From assembly GCF_002115805.1 (NCBI RefSeq), contig NZ_JFKC01000008.1, positions 61,396-125,395 of the forward strand: a stretch of DNA of 64,000 nucleotides, read 5' to 3'. Numbering within the stretch: the first letter of the stretch is position 1; each line of letters opens with the position of its first letter. The translations under genes were made by a program, and so were the position numbers. Below, piece after piece: positions 50,411 through 59,092 of the stretch. The notes below the pieces were generated by a model, which saw nothing but the letters and a program-made list of their open reading frames with translations, was not told the origin of the DNA and did not search any database. This DNA comes from Marivita geojedonensis. GTDB taxonomy: Bacteria > Pseudomonadota > Alphaproteobacteria > Rhodobacterales > Rhodobacteraceae.

Positions 50411-52678
50411 GTGGCATTTTCGATCACTTTTGACTACCGCTTCGACAGTAGCGGGTTCTTTAACGACCCAGAACGCCGATCCGCGCTTGAGTTGGCCGCG
50501 GCGCAATGGGAAGCGATCATTCTCGATGACTTTGACGAAGTGCCGGAAGGCACGTCATTCGAGATCAGAAACCCCACGACCCAAGCGACCGAGACCGTTA
50601 CTCTTTCCCATTCGGTAGACGACCTGATCATTTTTGTCGGGGCGCGGACCCTTCCGGCGTCAACTCTGGCCATTGCAGGTCCGGATGGCGGCAATGCGCC
50701 TGGAGATGCGTTTACGGCCCGCATCAGTCCGGATTTCCGTGGGGCCGGGCCAGTGACGGATTTTGACCCCTGGGCAGGCAGTATATCCTTTAACAGCTCT
50801 GAAAACTGGTATTTCGGGACCGATGCACCACCGACCGGTCAGAACGATTTTCTTTCAGTTGCGGTGCACGAACTTGGGCATGTCCTGGGCATTGGCACCT
50901 CCGGGGCGTTCGACAGCTGGATTGTCGATTATTGGTTTACCGGGCCGAATGCCATCGCCGTGAATGGTGGTCGCCCGGTCCCCATCGACCATGATCTTTC
51001 TCACGTCGAAGACGGCTTCGCCGGCGACAGCGTTGCACTCGACCCGACGCTGGTGACAGGCACGCGGGTTTTGATCAGCGACTACGACGCCGCCATTCTC
51101 GCCGACATCGGATACGAGATTGACGGCTTTACGAAACAGGGCGTCACTCCTCCGCTTGCAACGAATGGATCAGAACGTGTCTTCGGACGCGAGGTCGCTG
51201 ACAACATCGACGGTCTGGCCGGAAACGATACGCTGCAGGGCGACAGTGGTGATGACACCTTGCTCGGCAACACGGGTGACGATGATCTTTTTGGACAGTC
51301 CGGCCATGACACCCTCATCGGGGGCGATGGCGATGATTATCTCGATGGCGGAAGCGGCAATGACGAACTGCGCGGCGGCGCAGGCGCGGACAGGTATTTC
51401 GGTCAGGACGGAACCGATGTGTTTGTCATTGGACCGGGCGACGGTCTGAACACGATTTCCGATTTCGATTTGACCTCTGAGACCTTCATGCTCGTCGACA
51501 GCGGTTTTCGATCCGAGGCCGACGCCGCCAGTGCGGTCACAAAGCCGTTCAGCAACGTCTCACGCGTGACGCTGTTCGACGGCACAAGTATTGACGTCTT
51601 CCACAGCCCCCAGTCCGGTTCACCGCTCACGGCAGCGCATTTCAAACTCGTTCAAAGCGATACCGTGTCAAAGGATGCCGAAACGCCCGCCAACGAAGAG
51701 AACGCCCCTCCTGTCTTGGTCGATCCGGTTTCCGAGCAAGGTGAACCAAACAACCCACCGGAACTGATTGGGGGTAATCGCACGGGTGGTCTTTTGCAGG
51801 GGACGGCCGGGGACGACGGGAACCTTGTTGCGACGGCGGCACTGGAGCGGATCGACGGTCTGGGCGGTGTGGACACGGCAGTGTTCGCGGGCGACCAGTC
51901 TGACTTTACCGTGACTTTCGGCCCGAGCGGCGTCAGCGTGACGGACCGCACCGAGGGCGGGCTTGGCACGATTGCGCTCGACAATGTGGAGCTGATCGAC
52001 TTCGGCACCGACCTGCCGCAGTTCGGCGGCCCGATGGATCTGCGCCTCTTCGGGGGCCAGACCGGTCTGGACGAGGCGGCGTTCGAAAGCTTCGTCGAGA
52101 TGTATATCGCCTATTTCAACCGCGCGCCCGATGCCATCGGCCTGTCCTTCTGGGCCACCGCCTATGCCAACGGCATGTCGCTGGAGCAGATCGCGAACGA
52201 GTTCGCCACCCAGCCCGAGACACTGGCGACCTATCCGGCGGATACCAGCAACATCCGCTTCGCCGCCGATGTCTACGAGAACGTGCTGGGCCGGTCGCCG
52301 GACATCGACGGGCTGCGGTTCTGGACCAACGCGCTGGACGACGGTGCGGTGACCCGGGGCGAGTTCATCCTCGAAGTGCTGCGCGGGGTGAAGGCGCCGG
52401 CTCCGGCGGACGCCTCGCAGGCCTTCATCGACCGTCAGCTGGCCGATCAGCTGTACCTCGAACAGAAGACCGATCTGGGCGCGCTCTTTGCGGTGCATCG
52501 CGGCATGTCGAATGTCGATGACGCGGCGCAGGTGCTGGCGCTGTTCGACGGCAGCGCGGCCAGCCTGGACACGGCGGTCGAAGCCATCGAGACGCTCTAC
52601 ACGGCGGCCACGGACCCGATCAACGGCGACTTCCTGATGCCGCTGGTGGGTGTGCTCGACAACCCCTTCGCCGTCTGA
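50411..52678 (+). CDS. Secreted RTX metalloprotease-like protein with DUF4214 C-terminal region
   Basis: 755 residues, GTG start with AGGGGA 8 bases before it. The N-terminal part is a zinc-protease domain with H-E-L-G-H at residues 153-157; the third ligand expected at residue 163 is Thr, but His201 in D-L-S-H-V-E-D-G could serve. Residues ~268-345 are Gly- and Asp-rich RTX nonapeptides that bind calcium, and ~545-735 is a DUF4214-like module. No Sec signal is visible, which fits type I secretion. The last third has visibly higher GC than the front. No ABC exporter is adjacent. Confidence 0.87.
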   Translation: MAFSITFDYRFDSSGFFNDPERRSALELAAAQWEAIILDDFDEVPEGTSFEIRNPTTQATETVTLSHSVDDLIIFVGARTLPASTLAIAGPDGGNAPGDAFTARISPDFRGAGPVTDFDPWAGSISFNSSENWYFGTDAPPTGQNDFLSVAVHELGHVLGIGTSGAFDSWIVDYWFTGPNAIAVNGGRPVPIDHDLSHVEDGFAGDSVALDPTLVTGTRVLISDYDAAILADIGYEIDGFTKQGVTPPLATNGSERVFGREVADNIDGLAGNDTLQGDSGDDTLLGNTGDDDLFGQSGHDTLIGGDGDDYLDGGSGNDELRGGAGADRYFGQDGTDVFVIGPGDGLNTISDFDLTSETFMLVDSGFRSEADAASAVTKPFSNVSRVTLFDGTSIDVFHSPQSGSPLTAAHFKLVQSDTVSKDAETPANEENAPPVLVDPVSEQGEPNNPPELIGGNRTGGLLQGTAGDDGNLVATAALERIDGLGGVDTAVFAGDQSDFTVTFGPSGVSVTDRTEGGLGTIALDNVELIDFGTDLPQFGGPMDLRLFGGQTGLDEAAFESFVEMYIAYFNRAPDAIGLSFWATAYANGMSLEQIANEFATQPETLATYPADTSNIRFAADVYENVLGRSPDIDGLRFWTNALDDGAVTRGEFILEVLRGVKAPAPADASQAFIDRQLADQLYLEQKTDLGALFAVHRGMSNVDDAAQVLALFDGSAASLDTAVEAIETLYTAATDPINGDFLMPLVGVLDNPFAV

Positions 52679-52720
52679 CACCCCCACGGGCCAGACCCCC
52701 GGCTCAGACCACATCCCAAA

Positions 52721-52750
52721 CGCCAGCCGATCACTCCGGCTGGCGTTTTT
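52721..52750 (+). terminator. Intrinsic terminator after RTX protease gene
   Basis: A 9-bp perfect stem (CGCCAGCCG with CGGCTGGCG), 7-base loop and TTTTT tail, 43 bases after the stop. Confidence 0.92.
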
Positions 52751-52802
52751 CGGTTCTACTGGAAAAGATCTAATGAAAAATCAACTTTTCGAAATGATTT
52801 CC

Positions 52803-52815
52803 GACAAAATTTGTC
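52803..52815. promoter_or_regulatory. Palindrome GACAAAATTTGTC upstream of iron-binding protein gene
   Basis: A perfect 13-base inverted repeat in an AT-rich stretch, 75 bases before the fbpA-like start. Position and gene function make it a candidate iron-dependent operator, but I cannot assign it to Fur, Irr or RirA from sequence alone. Confidence 0.4.
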
Positions 52816-52889
52816 AGAATGTATTGAACGCCCCTCGGAATCGTGTAACTGACTTTTTTTGTAAGATTTAACCAAGAGGAATGACTCCC

Positions 52890-53915
52890 ATGCGTGTCCT
52901 ATGGACAACTTCGACACTGGCGCTTGTCGCCAGCACTGCACTCAGCTCCGTTGCACTGGCCGAAGGCGAGGTGAATCTCTACTCGTCGCGCCATTACGAT
53001 ACCGATGAGCGCCTCTATTCCGACTTCACCGATGCAACCGGGATCACCATCAACCGCATCGAAGGCAATGCGGATGAACTTATTGCCCGGATGCAGGCCG
53101 AAGGCGCCAACTCTCCGGCAGACATTCTGTTGACCGTGGACACGTCACGCCTTGAACGCGCAAAAGCTGCCGGGGTGCTTCAATCCATTGAAAGTGACGT
53201 TCTTGAGGCCCGCATCCCGGACAGCCTGCAGGATGACGACAATCAATGGTTTGGCTTCAGCCAGCGTGCGCGGATCATTTTCTACGACAAGAACGATGTG
53301 GAAAACCCGCCGTTGGATTACGTCGCACTCGCCGACCCTCAATACAAGGGCATGGTCTGCCACCGCTCGTCGACAAACGTGTACTCGCAGACTCTGCTGA
53401 GTGCCGTCATCGAAAACCATGGCGAAGACGCGGCCCGTGCCTGGGCGCAGGGGGTGGTCGACAACTTCGCCCGAGCTCCGCAGGGTGGGGACACGGATCA
53501 GCTTCGTGGCCTGGTTTCAGGCGAATGCGATATCTCGATCTCCAACACCTACTATTATGCCCGCGCGCTGCGCACCGAGGTCGAAGGGCTGACCGAAGCA
53601 GATCGCGCGAATATCGGATGGGTCTTCCCCGCGCAGAACGCAGAAGGCGCCCATATGAACCTCTCAGGCGGTGGTGTTGCGGCACACGCGCCGAACCGTG
53701 AAAATGCGATCAAGTTCCTCGAGTACCTGTCGTCCGATCAGGCGCAGCAGTATTTCTCGGCTGGCAACGACGAGTACCCGGCGGTTCCCGGCGTGGGGCT
53801 CTCGCCGTCAGTTGCGGCATTGGGCATGTTCCGCCCCGACGATGTAGACCTGTCCGAGGTTGCACAGAACGTGCCGACAGCGCAACGCATCTTCAACGAG
53901 GTTGGCTGGAAGTAA
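52890..53915 (+). CDS. Fe(3+) ABC transporter substrate-binding protein
   Basis: Periplasmic iron-binding protein of the FbpA/FutA/AfuA family, 341 residues. The signal peptide ends near V-A-L-A-E (residue 24), and the mature start is N-L-Y-S-S-R-H-Y. The Tyr triplet 221-223 in S-N-T-Y-Y-Y supplies iron ligands. AAGAGGA lies 10 bases before the ATG at 52890; an ATG at 52881 is too close to it. It converges with the permease gene instead of preceding it, and no ATPase gene is nearby. Confidence 0.93.
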   Translation: MRVLWTTSTLALVASTALSSVALAEGEVNLYSSRHYDTDERLYSDFTDATGITINRIEGNADELIARMQAEGANSPADILLTVDTSRLERAKAAGVLQSIESDVLEARIPDSLQDDDNQWFGFSQRARIIFYDKNDVENPPLDYVALADPQYKGMVCHRSSTNVYSQTLLSAVIENHGEDAARAWAQGVVDNFARAPQGGDTDQLRGLVSGECDISISNTYYYARALRTEVEGLTEADRANIGWVFPAQNAEGAHMNLSGGGVAAHAPNRENAIKFLEYLSSDQAQQYFSAGNDEYPAVPGVGLSPSVAALGMFRPDDVDLSEVAQNVPTAQRIFNEVGWK

Positions 53916-53940
53916 AGTTCGGATCCGAACGTGACACTCA

Positions 53941-53964
53941 GAGGGCGCTCAAGCGCCCTCTTTT
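53941..53964 (+). terminator. Intrinsic terminator shared with the end of the iron permease gene
   Basis: An 8-bp stem (GAGGGCGC with GCGCCCTC), TCAA loop, then TTTTG. It ends fbpA transcription; the opposite strand of the same hairpin encodes the last codons and stop of the permease gene (stop at 53949-53951). Confidence 0.9.
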
Positions 53965-55628
53965 GTTTGGCCTTGTTCGTTACGGATGCGGCGACACAGC
54001 AGAATTACGGGAAGCGTCCCGATGGCTACGATCACGAGGCTCGGAACTGCAGCACCGGCGAGCCGTTCATCAGAAGCGAGCCGATGCGCCTGCACAGCCA
54101 GCGTATCAAAGTTGAACGGACGCATGATCAGCGTTGCCGGCAGCTCTTTCATGACATCTACAAACACAATCAGAAGCGCCGTGAACAGGCTTGGCCGCAG
54201 CAACGGGAAATGCACGCGCCGCAAGAGCCCCCACTCGCTTTGTCCCAAGACGCGTGCTGCCGCGTCCATGTTGGGGTTGATGACAGCCACGCCGCCTTCA
54301 TACGCCCCGATGGCCGCAGCAAGAAACCGGATCATGTACGCGCAGACGAGCAGCCAGATCGAGCCGGTGAACAGCAGTCCTGTCGAGATACCGAAAGTGG
54401 CCCGCATATAGGCATCGAGCGTGTTGTCGAAATAGGCAAACGGAACCAGCAGACCCACCGCGATCACGCCTCCCGGAACGGCATAACCCATGCGACCGAT
54501 GTAAAGCACAATCGTGGCGAAACGGGATTTGCGGTTGCGGGCGAGGCTTCCAAAAAGCAGGGCGACTGCCACGGTGATAACCGCAGCGCACAGGCCGAGT
54601 GTCACCGAGTTGCGGGCGAATTGCAGATATCGCGGGCTGAGGAGGTCTTGCTCTGATCCAAGCGCCATCTCGGACAGCATGATGACCGGAAGGATGCAGC
54701 CAAGAAACGCGGGCAGGAAGCAGACCGTGAAGGCCAGCTTACTGGCAATACCCGTCAGCTTCACCCGCGGCATGTGTTCGAACTTCCGTCCGAAGGCGTA
54801 CCGCGCTTCACCGCGATTGATGCGTTCCACAATGGCCAATAGAAGGGCGAAACTCAGAAGTCCAAGCGACAGTTGCGCAGCGGCAGCGCGGTCCGCGAAG
54901 GTGAACCAACTGGAATAGATGCCCACCGCGAATGTTTGAACGCCGAAATAAGACACCGTTCCGAAATCAGCGATGGTTTCCATGCCCACAAGCATCGCGC
55001 CCGAAGCAATGGCTGGGCGCGCCATCGGCAGAGACACACGCCAGAATGCCCCAAGCCGGGTTTGCCCCAGTGATTGCGCCGCGTAGAACGTCGTCGCGCT
55101 TTGCGACGCGAAGGCCGCCCGGGCAAGCAGGTAAACATAAGGGTACAGCACGAAAGTGAGCATCGCGGCGGCACCGCCAAGAGACCGGATTTCGGGGAAC
55201 CAATAGTCACGCGGACCCCATCCGGTAACGGCACGCAGTGTGGTTTGAACAATCCCAGGATGGTCAAGGACGTGGGTATAGGCGTAGGCCAGAACATATG
55301 CCGGAAAGGCAAGAGGCAGAACCAGAGCGATCTCCAGCAATCGCCGCCCACGAAACTCGGTTGTCGTCACCAGCCAGGCTGACACCGTTCCGATCACCGT
55401 GCTGAAAACGACGACCAGAACCAGAAGCAGAACGGTCGCACGCGTATATCGACCGAGCACGGTTTCGGCGAGGGACTGAAGCGTCTCTGTGGACCCCATG
55501 AACGCTGCGATCAGAACGCTGATATGCGGCAGCACACAGATCGCAGCGATCACGCCTGCAACCGCCCACGGGATGCGCCCCCTCAGGCTACGGGTCTGCC
55601 GACCGGTCTGGAATGGAATATCAGCCAT
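53949..55628 (-). CDS. Fe(3+) ABC transporter permease (FbpB-type, two fused permease halves)
   Basis: 559 residues with about 12 hydrophobic helices in two homologous halves, as in FbpB/SfuB. The first half has the loop A-Q-S-L-G-Q-T-R-L-G-A-F-W-R-V-S-L-P near residue 190, the second A-A-R-V-L-G-Q-S-E-W-G-L-L-R-R-V-H-F-P near 475, both ATPase-docking EAA loops. A TTG start at 55649 is possible, but the ATG at 55628 follows AGG and is preferred. It works with the convergent binding protein; the ATPase is not in the window. Confidence 0.93.
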   Translation of the reverse strand: MADIPFQTGRQTRSLRGRIPWAVAGVIAAICVLPHISVLIAAFMGSTETLQSLAETVLGRYTRATVLLLVLVVVFSTVIGTVSAWLVTTTEFRGRRLLEIALVLPLAFPAYVLAYAYTHVLDHPGIVQTTLRAVTGWGPRDYWFPEIRSLGGAAAMLTFVLYPYVYLLARAAFASQSATTFYAAQSLGQTRLGAFWRVSLPMARPAIASGAMLVGMETIADFGTVSYFGVQTFAVGIYSSWFTFADRAAAAQLSLGLLSFALLLAIVERINRGEARYAFGRKFEHMPRVKLTGIASKLAFTVCFLPAFLGCILPVIMLSEMALGSEQDLLSPRYLQFARNSVTLGLCAAVITVAVALLFGSLARNRKSRFATIVLYIGRMGYAVPGGVIAVGLLVPFAYFDNTLDAYMRATFGISTGLLFTGSIWLLVCAYMIRFLAAAIGAYEGGVAVINPNMDAAARVLGQSEWGLLRRVHFPLLRPSLFTALLIVFVDVMKELPATLIMRPFNFDTLAVQAHRLASDERLAGAAVPSLVIVAIGTLPVILLCRRIRNEQGQTKEGA

Positions 55629-55766
55629 AGAGCCTATGCGGGTTCCCAATATGACAGAACTCTTTTCCGATAGCTTCTGTCAGGTTTAGCGTTGGTATTA
55701 ACACCACTGACAGGCAAGCGAAATCCGCTTTTCTGTGCAAGTGTGCCGCATACCCGGTTGTCGGTT

Positions 55767-56666
55767 TCACAGCTTGAAGGGTTGAAGGCTCTGGGCAAAC
55801 GCTTCGACGAATTCAAGTGTGAGCAGCGAAGGCTGTTTCAGAACAGGGCGCACCAGCGAAAGCCTATGAGCGAGTTTCGGGGTGAATGGGCGGCTGACCA
55901 CGCCACGCCCCTCATACTGTACGGCATCCAACTCGCTGACAATCGACACGCCAGCACCGCGACTGACCAGTTCGCACGCCGCAGTGAACTGGCGGGTTTC
56001 AATCAGCGTCACGAGTTTGGCGTCATGATCCTGAAAGCTGCGCGACAGGTCCTGGAAAAACTCGCTGTCCCGCTTGGTGTGGATAATCCCCACACCATCC
56101 AGATCGGTCGGGGTCACTGTCTTACATTCTGAAAGCCGGTGTCCCTGCGGGAAGATGCAGACCGTGCGCACGTCGATATCCCGGCTGTCCACAGCAGGAT
56201 GGCCGTGGAAACCGTCAGTGATCCCGAAATCGAACTGCTCACCGACCATCCATTCGAGGATTCTTTCCGGACGGTCCGGTTCAATGGTAAAGCTCACCCC
56301 TGGCCTGTCGCCAAGAAAGTCGGCAACCACTCCCGGCAGATGGCTTGTGGCAAATCCAGGAAGGCATGCAATGCGAATGTGGCCCGCGCGGCGGTCGGTA
56401 ATGTCCTGACTGAGATCCCCGATCTGCTTCATCAGATCAAGAACGCGGGAAATACTTGGCTGCAGGAAGCGAACCTCCTGTGTCGGGACGAGTTGGCCCT
56501 CACGGCGGTCGAACAGCGGAAAACCGAGTGACGTCCCGAGATCTGACAGCAGTCGGCTGACCGCCGGTTGGCTGATCCCGAGCTGTGTGGCAGCCTGTGT
56601 CATGGAACCGTGATGAATCACTGCCATGAGGGCCTCGAGTTGGCGAAGACGCGGCGGGGTATTCAC
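55767..56666 (-). CDS. LysR-family transcriptional regulator
   Basis: 299 residues: an N-terminal winged helix with M-T-Q-A-A-T-Q-L-G-I-S-Q-P-A-V-S-R-L-L-S-D-L and a LysR effector domain. It is divergent from ugpBAEC, with a near-palindrome in the 167-base gap, so it probably controls that transporter. It also lies upstream of, and on the same strand as, the iron permease gene, but a 138-base gap separates them. Confidence 0.93.
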   Translation of the reverse strand: MNTPPRLRQLEALMAVIHHGSMTQAATQLGISQPAVSRLLSDLGTSLGFPLFDRREGQLVPTQEVRFLQPSISRVLDLMKQIGDLSQDITDRRAGHIRIACLPGFATSHLPGVVADFLGDRPGVSFTIEPDRPERILEWMVGEQFDFGITDGFHGHPAVDSRDIDVRTVCIFPQGHRLSECKTVTPTDLDGVGIIHTKRDSEFFQDLSRSFQDHDAKLVTLIETRQFTAACELVSRGAGVSIVSELDAVQYEGRGVVSRPFTPKLAHRLSLVRPVLKQPSLLTLEFVEAFAQSLQPFKL

Positions 56667-56699
56667 TGCAGTAAGTTCCCAATAAGCGAGTGCGGACGC

Positions 56700-56714
56700 A
56701 TAATACTGTGTTAT
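56700..56714. promoter_or_regulatory. Candidate LysR box upstream of ugpB
   Basis: ATAATACTGTGTTAT is a 15-base near-palindrome (one mismatch, central T) with the AT-rich arms of a T-N11-A LysR site. It lies between the divergent lysR and ugpB genes, 34 bases from the lysR start. Confidence 0.5.
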
Positions 56715-56833
56715 GGTTTTTGCGCAATCTGAACGCTTGCATTATGGCGTACTGCGTGTAACGTTTTGATGTCTGAACCAGCCAAGAAGAGCACCAACAG
56801 ACTGAACGCCGCATGTGGCGTATTGGAGGAACC

Positions 56834-58147
56834 ATGAAGAAAACACTGATTTCCGGCTTGGCGCTGGCGACCGCGCTGAGCGCACCGCTGGCCGCATCGG
56901 CACAGACTGAAATCCAGTTCTGGCACGCTTTCACCGGGCGTCTCGGGGAACTGGTCAAGGCACAGGTTGAAGAATTCAACGCCAGCCAAAGCGATTACAC
57001 CGTGGTCGAAAGCCATAAGGGCAATTATTCGGAGACCCTGAACGCGGGGATTGCAGCATTCCGTGCAGGCGAACAGCCACATATTCTGATGGTGTTCGAA
57101 GTGGGAACCGCAACGATGATGGCCGCAGAAGGTGCCATCAAGCCCGTCTACGAAGTGATGGCCGAAAGCGGAGCCGAGTTTGACCCCGACGCCTATATCG
57201 GCGCAGTCAAAGGATACTACACCACCACTGACGGACAAATGCTGTCGCTTCCGTTCAACTCGTCCACCCCTGTTCTTTGGGTCAACCGCGATGCGATGGA
57301 AGCCGCGGGTGTCGATCCCGACACCGATCTGTCGACATGGCAAAAGGTGGATGCGGTTCTTGAACAACTCAAGGCAGGCGGCGAGGAATGCCCTCTGGTG
57401 ACTGCTTGGCAAAGCTGGATTCACCTGGAAAACTTCTCGGCCTATCATGATGTTCCTTTCGCATCCAAGGACAACGGGTTTGGAGGCGTTGACACCGAAC
57501 TCATGCTCAATGGCGAAGCGCAGGTTGCTCACCTGAGCGCAATGGGACAGTGGGCCAAGGACGGCGAATTCATCTATACCGGTCGCCGCAACGAAGGCGG
57601 CGCGAACTTCCGCGCCGGAGACTGTGCTCTCTTCACCGAAAGCTCGGCCGGGTATGCAGGGATCAGCTCTGAGGCCGAATTCGACTTCGACGTACGTCCG
57701 CTTCCTTATTGGGAGGGTGTTGGCAACGCACCGCAGAACACAATCATCGGCGGCGCATCGCTCTGGGTTCTCTCGGGCCATGACGACGCCGAGTACAAGG
57801 GCGTGGGCGAATTCCTGAGCTTCCTGTCCTCGACCGACGTGCAGGCGAAATGGCACCAGGATACGGGCTATTTGCCGATTACGGTCGCCGCAGGGGACGC
57901 CACCCGCGCCTCCGGGTTCTATGACGAAAACCCCGGCACGGATGTGGCGGTCATCCAGATGACAGCCAATCAGCCGACCGGAAATTCGAAGGGACTCCGC
58001 CTGGGCTCGTTCGACCAGATTCGTGGTATCATCGACGAAGAGCTTGAGGCGATTTGGTCTGGTGACAAGACCGCCCAAGAAGCCATGGACAGCGCGAAAG
58101 AGCGGGGTGACGCCCTTCTGCGCCGCTTCGAGTCGGCCAACCGCTGA
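56834..58147 (+). CDS. ugpB: Glycerol-3-phosphate-type ABC transporter substrate-binding protein
   Basis: 437 residues, signal peptide ending at A-S-A-Q-T (about residue 22), mature start E-I-Q-F-W-H-A-F-T-G as in UgpB. The motif W-V-N-R-D-A-M and the late S-T-D-V-Q-A-K-W-H-Q-D-T-G-Y-L-P are typical of UgpB. GGAGG precedes the ATG at 56834. It heads ugpBAEC; the ligand is probably sn-glycerol 3-phosphate or a glycerophosphodiester. A strong terminator follows it. Confidence 0.93.
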   Translation: MKKTLISGLALATALSAPLAASAQTEIQFWHAFTGRLGELVKAQVEEFNASQSDYTVVESHKGNYSETLNAGIAAFRAGEQPHILMVFEVGTATMMAAEGAIKPVYEVMAESGAEFDPDAYIGAVKGYYTTTDGQMLSLPFNSSTPVLWVNRDAMEAAGVDPDTDLSTWQKVDAVLEQLKAGGEECPLVTAWQSWIHLENFSAYHDVPFASKDNGFGGVDTELMLNGEAQVAHLSAMGQWAKDGEFIYTGRRNEGGANFRAGDCALFTESSAGYAGISSEAEFDFDVRPLPYWEGVGNAPQNTIIGGASLWVLSGHDDAEYKGVGEFLSFLSSTDVQAKWHQDTGYLPITVAAGDATRASGFYDENPGTDVAVIQMTANQPTGNSKGLRLGSFDQIRGIIDEELEAIWSGDKTAQEAMDSAKERGDALLRRFESANR

Positions 58148-58165
58148 TCTGACGCATGAAACAAG

Positions 58166-58191
58166 GCGGGCGCGCGACGCGCCCGCTTTTT
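58166..58191 (+). terminator. Intrinsic terminator/attenuator between ugpB and ugpA
   Basis: A 9-bp all-GC stem (GCGGGCGCG with CGCGCCCGC), 3-base loop and TTTTT tail, 20 bases before the ugpA ATG. It should limit permease and ATPase expression relative to the binding protein. Confidence 0.9.
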
Positions 58192-58210
58192 CCGTTCCGG
58201 GGCAGAGACA

Positions 58211-59092
58211 ATGGAAAAACGGGTCACGTTTCGCGGCTGGCTTCTCCCGCTGCTGTTGATCGCACCTCAGGTCATCATCTCGGCGGTATTCTTTTTCTAT
58301 CCCGCCGGTCAGGCGATCTGGCAGTCGCTGTTCATTCCTGACCCGTTCGGTCTGTCCTCGCAATTCGTGGGCCTCGGAAATTTCGAGTTTCTGCTCACAG
58401 ACAAATTCTACCGCGCGTCCTTTGTAACGACAGCGGTCTTTTCCATTCTCGTGACCCTGTGTTCGATGATCCCGGCGCTGTTCCTTGCAGTTCTGGCGGA
58501 CCGGTTGATCAAAGGGTCCGGCGTGTATCGGACGCTTCTGATCTGGCCTTACGCCGTGGCACCCGCGGTTGCAGGCGTGCTTTGGCTCTTCATGTTCAAC
58601 ACCCGGGTCGGTGTCGTGTCCTGGTATCTCGGACAGCTGGGCTATGACTGGAACCACGTTCTCAACGGCAACGAGGCAATGGGGCTTGTCGTCGTCGCCT
58701 CGGCCTGGGGCCGGATCAGCTATAACTTCCTGTTCTTCTTTGCCGCCCTTCAGGCCGTACCAAGATCTGTCATCGAGGCCGCCGCAATCGACGGCGCACA
58801 CTTCTGGCGGCGGTTCTTCACAATCGTTCTGCCACTGCTGTCCCCGACAACATTCTTTCTGCTGGTCGTGAACATCGTCTACGCCTTCTTTGAAACCTTC
58901 GGCGTGATCCACACCATTACGTCCGGCGGACCGCAGCAGGCGACGACGATACTCGTCTACAAGGTGTTTTCCGATGGCTTTGTCGGTCAGGACCTTGGGT
59001 CTTCTTCCGCGCAGTCGGTGATCCTTCTGATCGTCGTGGGTCTGCTCACAGTGGTTCAGTTCAAATACATCGAGAAGCGGGTGCATTACTGA
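58211..59092 (+). CDS. ugpA: Glycerol-3-phosphate-type ABC transporter permease UgpA
   Basis: Inner-membrane permease of 293 residues with six helices. The ATPase-docking loop is [15 protein letters not shown] near residue 195, followed by I-V-L-P-L-L-S-P. It pairs with UgpE. Its TGA shares one base with the ugpE ATG, so the two are translationally coupled. Confidence 0.94.
   Translation: MEKRVTFRGWLLPLLLIAPQVIISAVFFFYPAGQAIWQSLFIPDPFGLSSQFVGLGNFEFLLTDKFYRASFVTTAVFSILVTLCSMIPALFLAVLADRLIKGSGVYRTLLIWPYAVAPAVAGVLWLFMFNTRVGVVSWYLGQLGYDWNHVLNGNEAMGLVVVASAWGRISYNFLFFFAALQAVPRSVIEAAAIDGAHFWRRFFTIVLPLLSPTTFFLLVVNIVYAFFETFGVIHTITSGGPQQATTILVYKVFSDGFVGQDLGSSSAQSVILLIVVGLLTVVQFKYIEKRVHY

Noticed and set aside
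51668..52714. 348-codon minus-strand frame under the DUF4214 region
   Set aside because: Antisense shadow caused by the GC-rich codons there; it also crosses into the 3' non-coding region.
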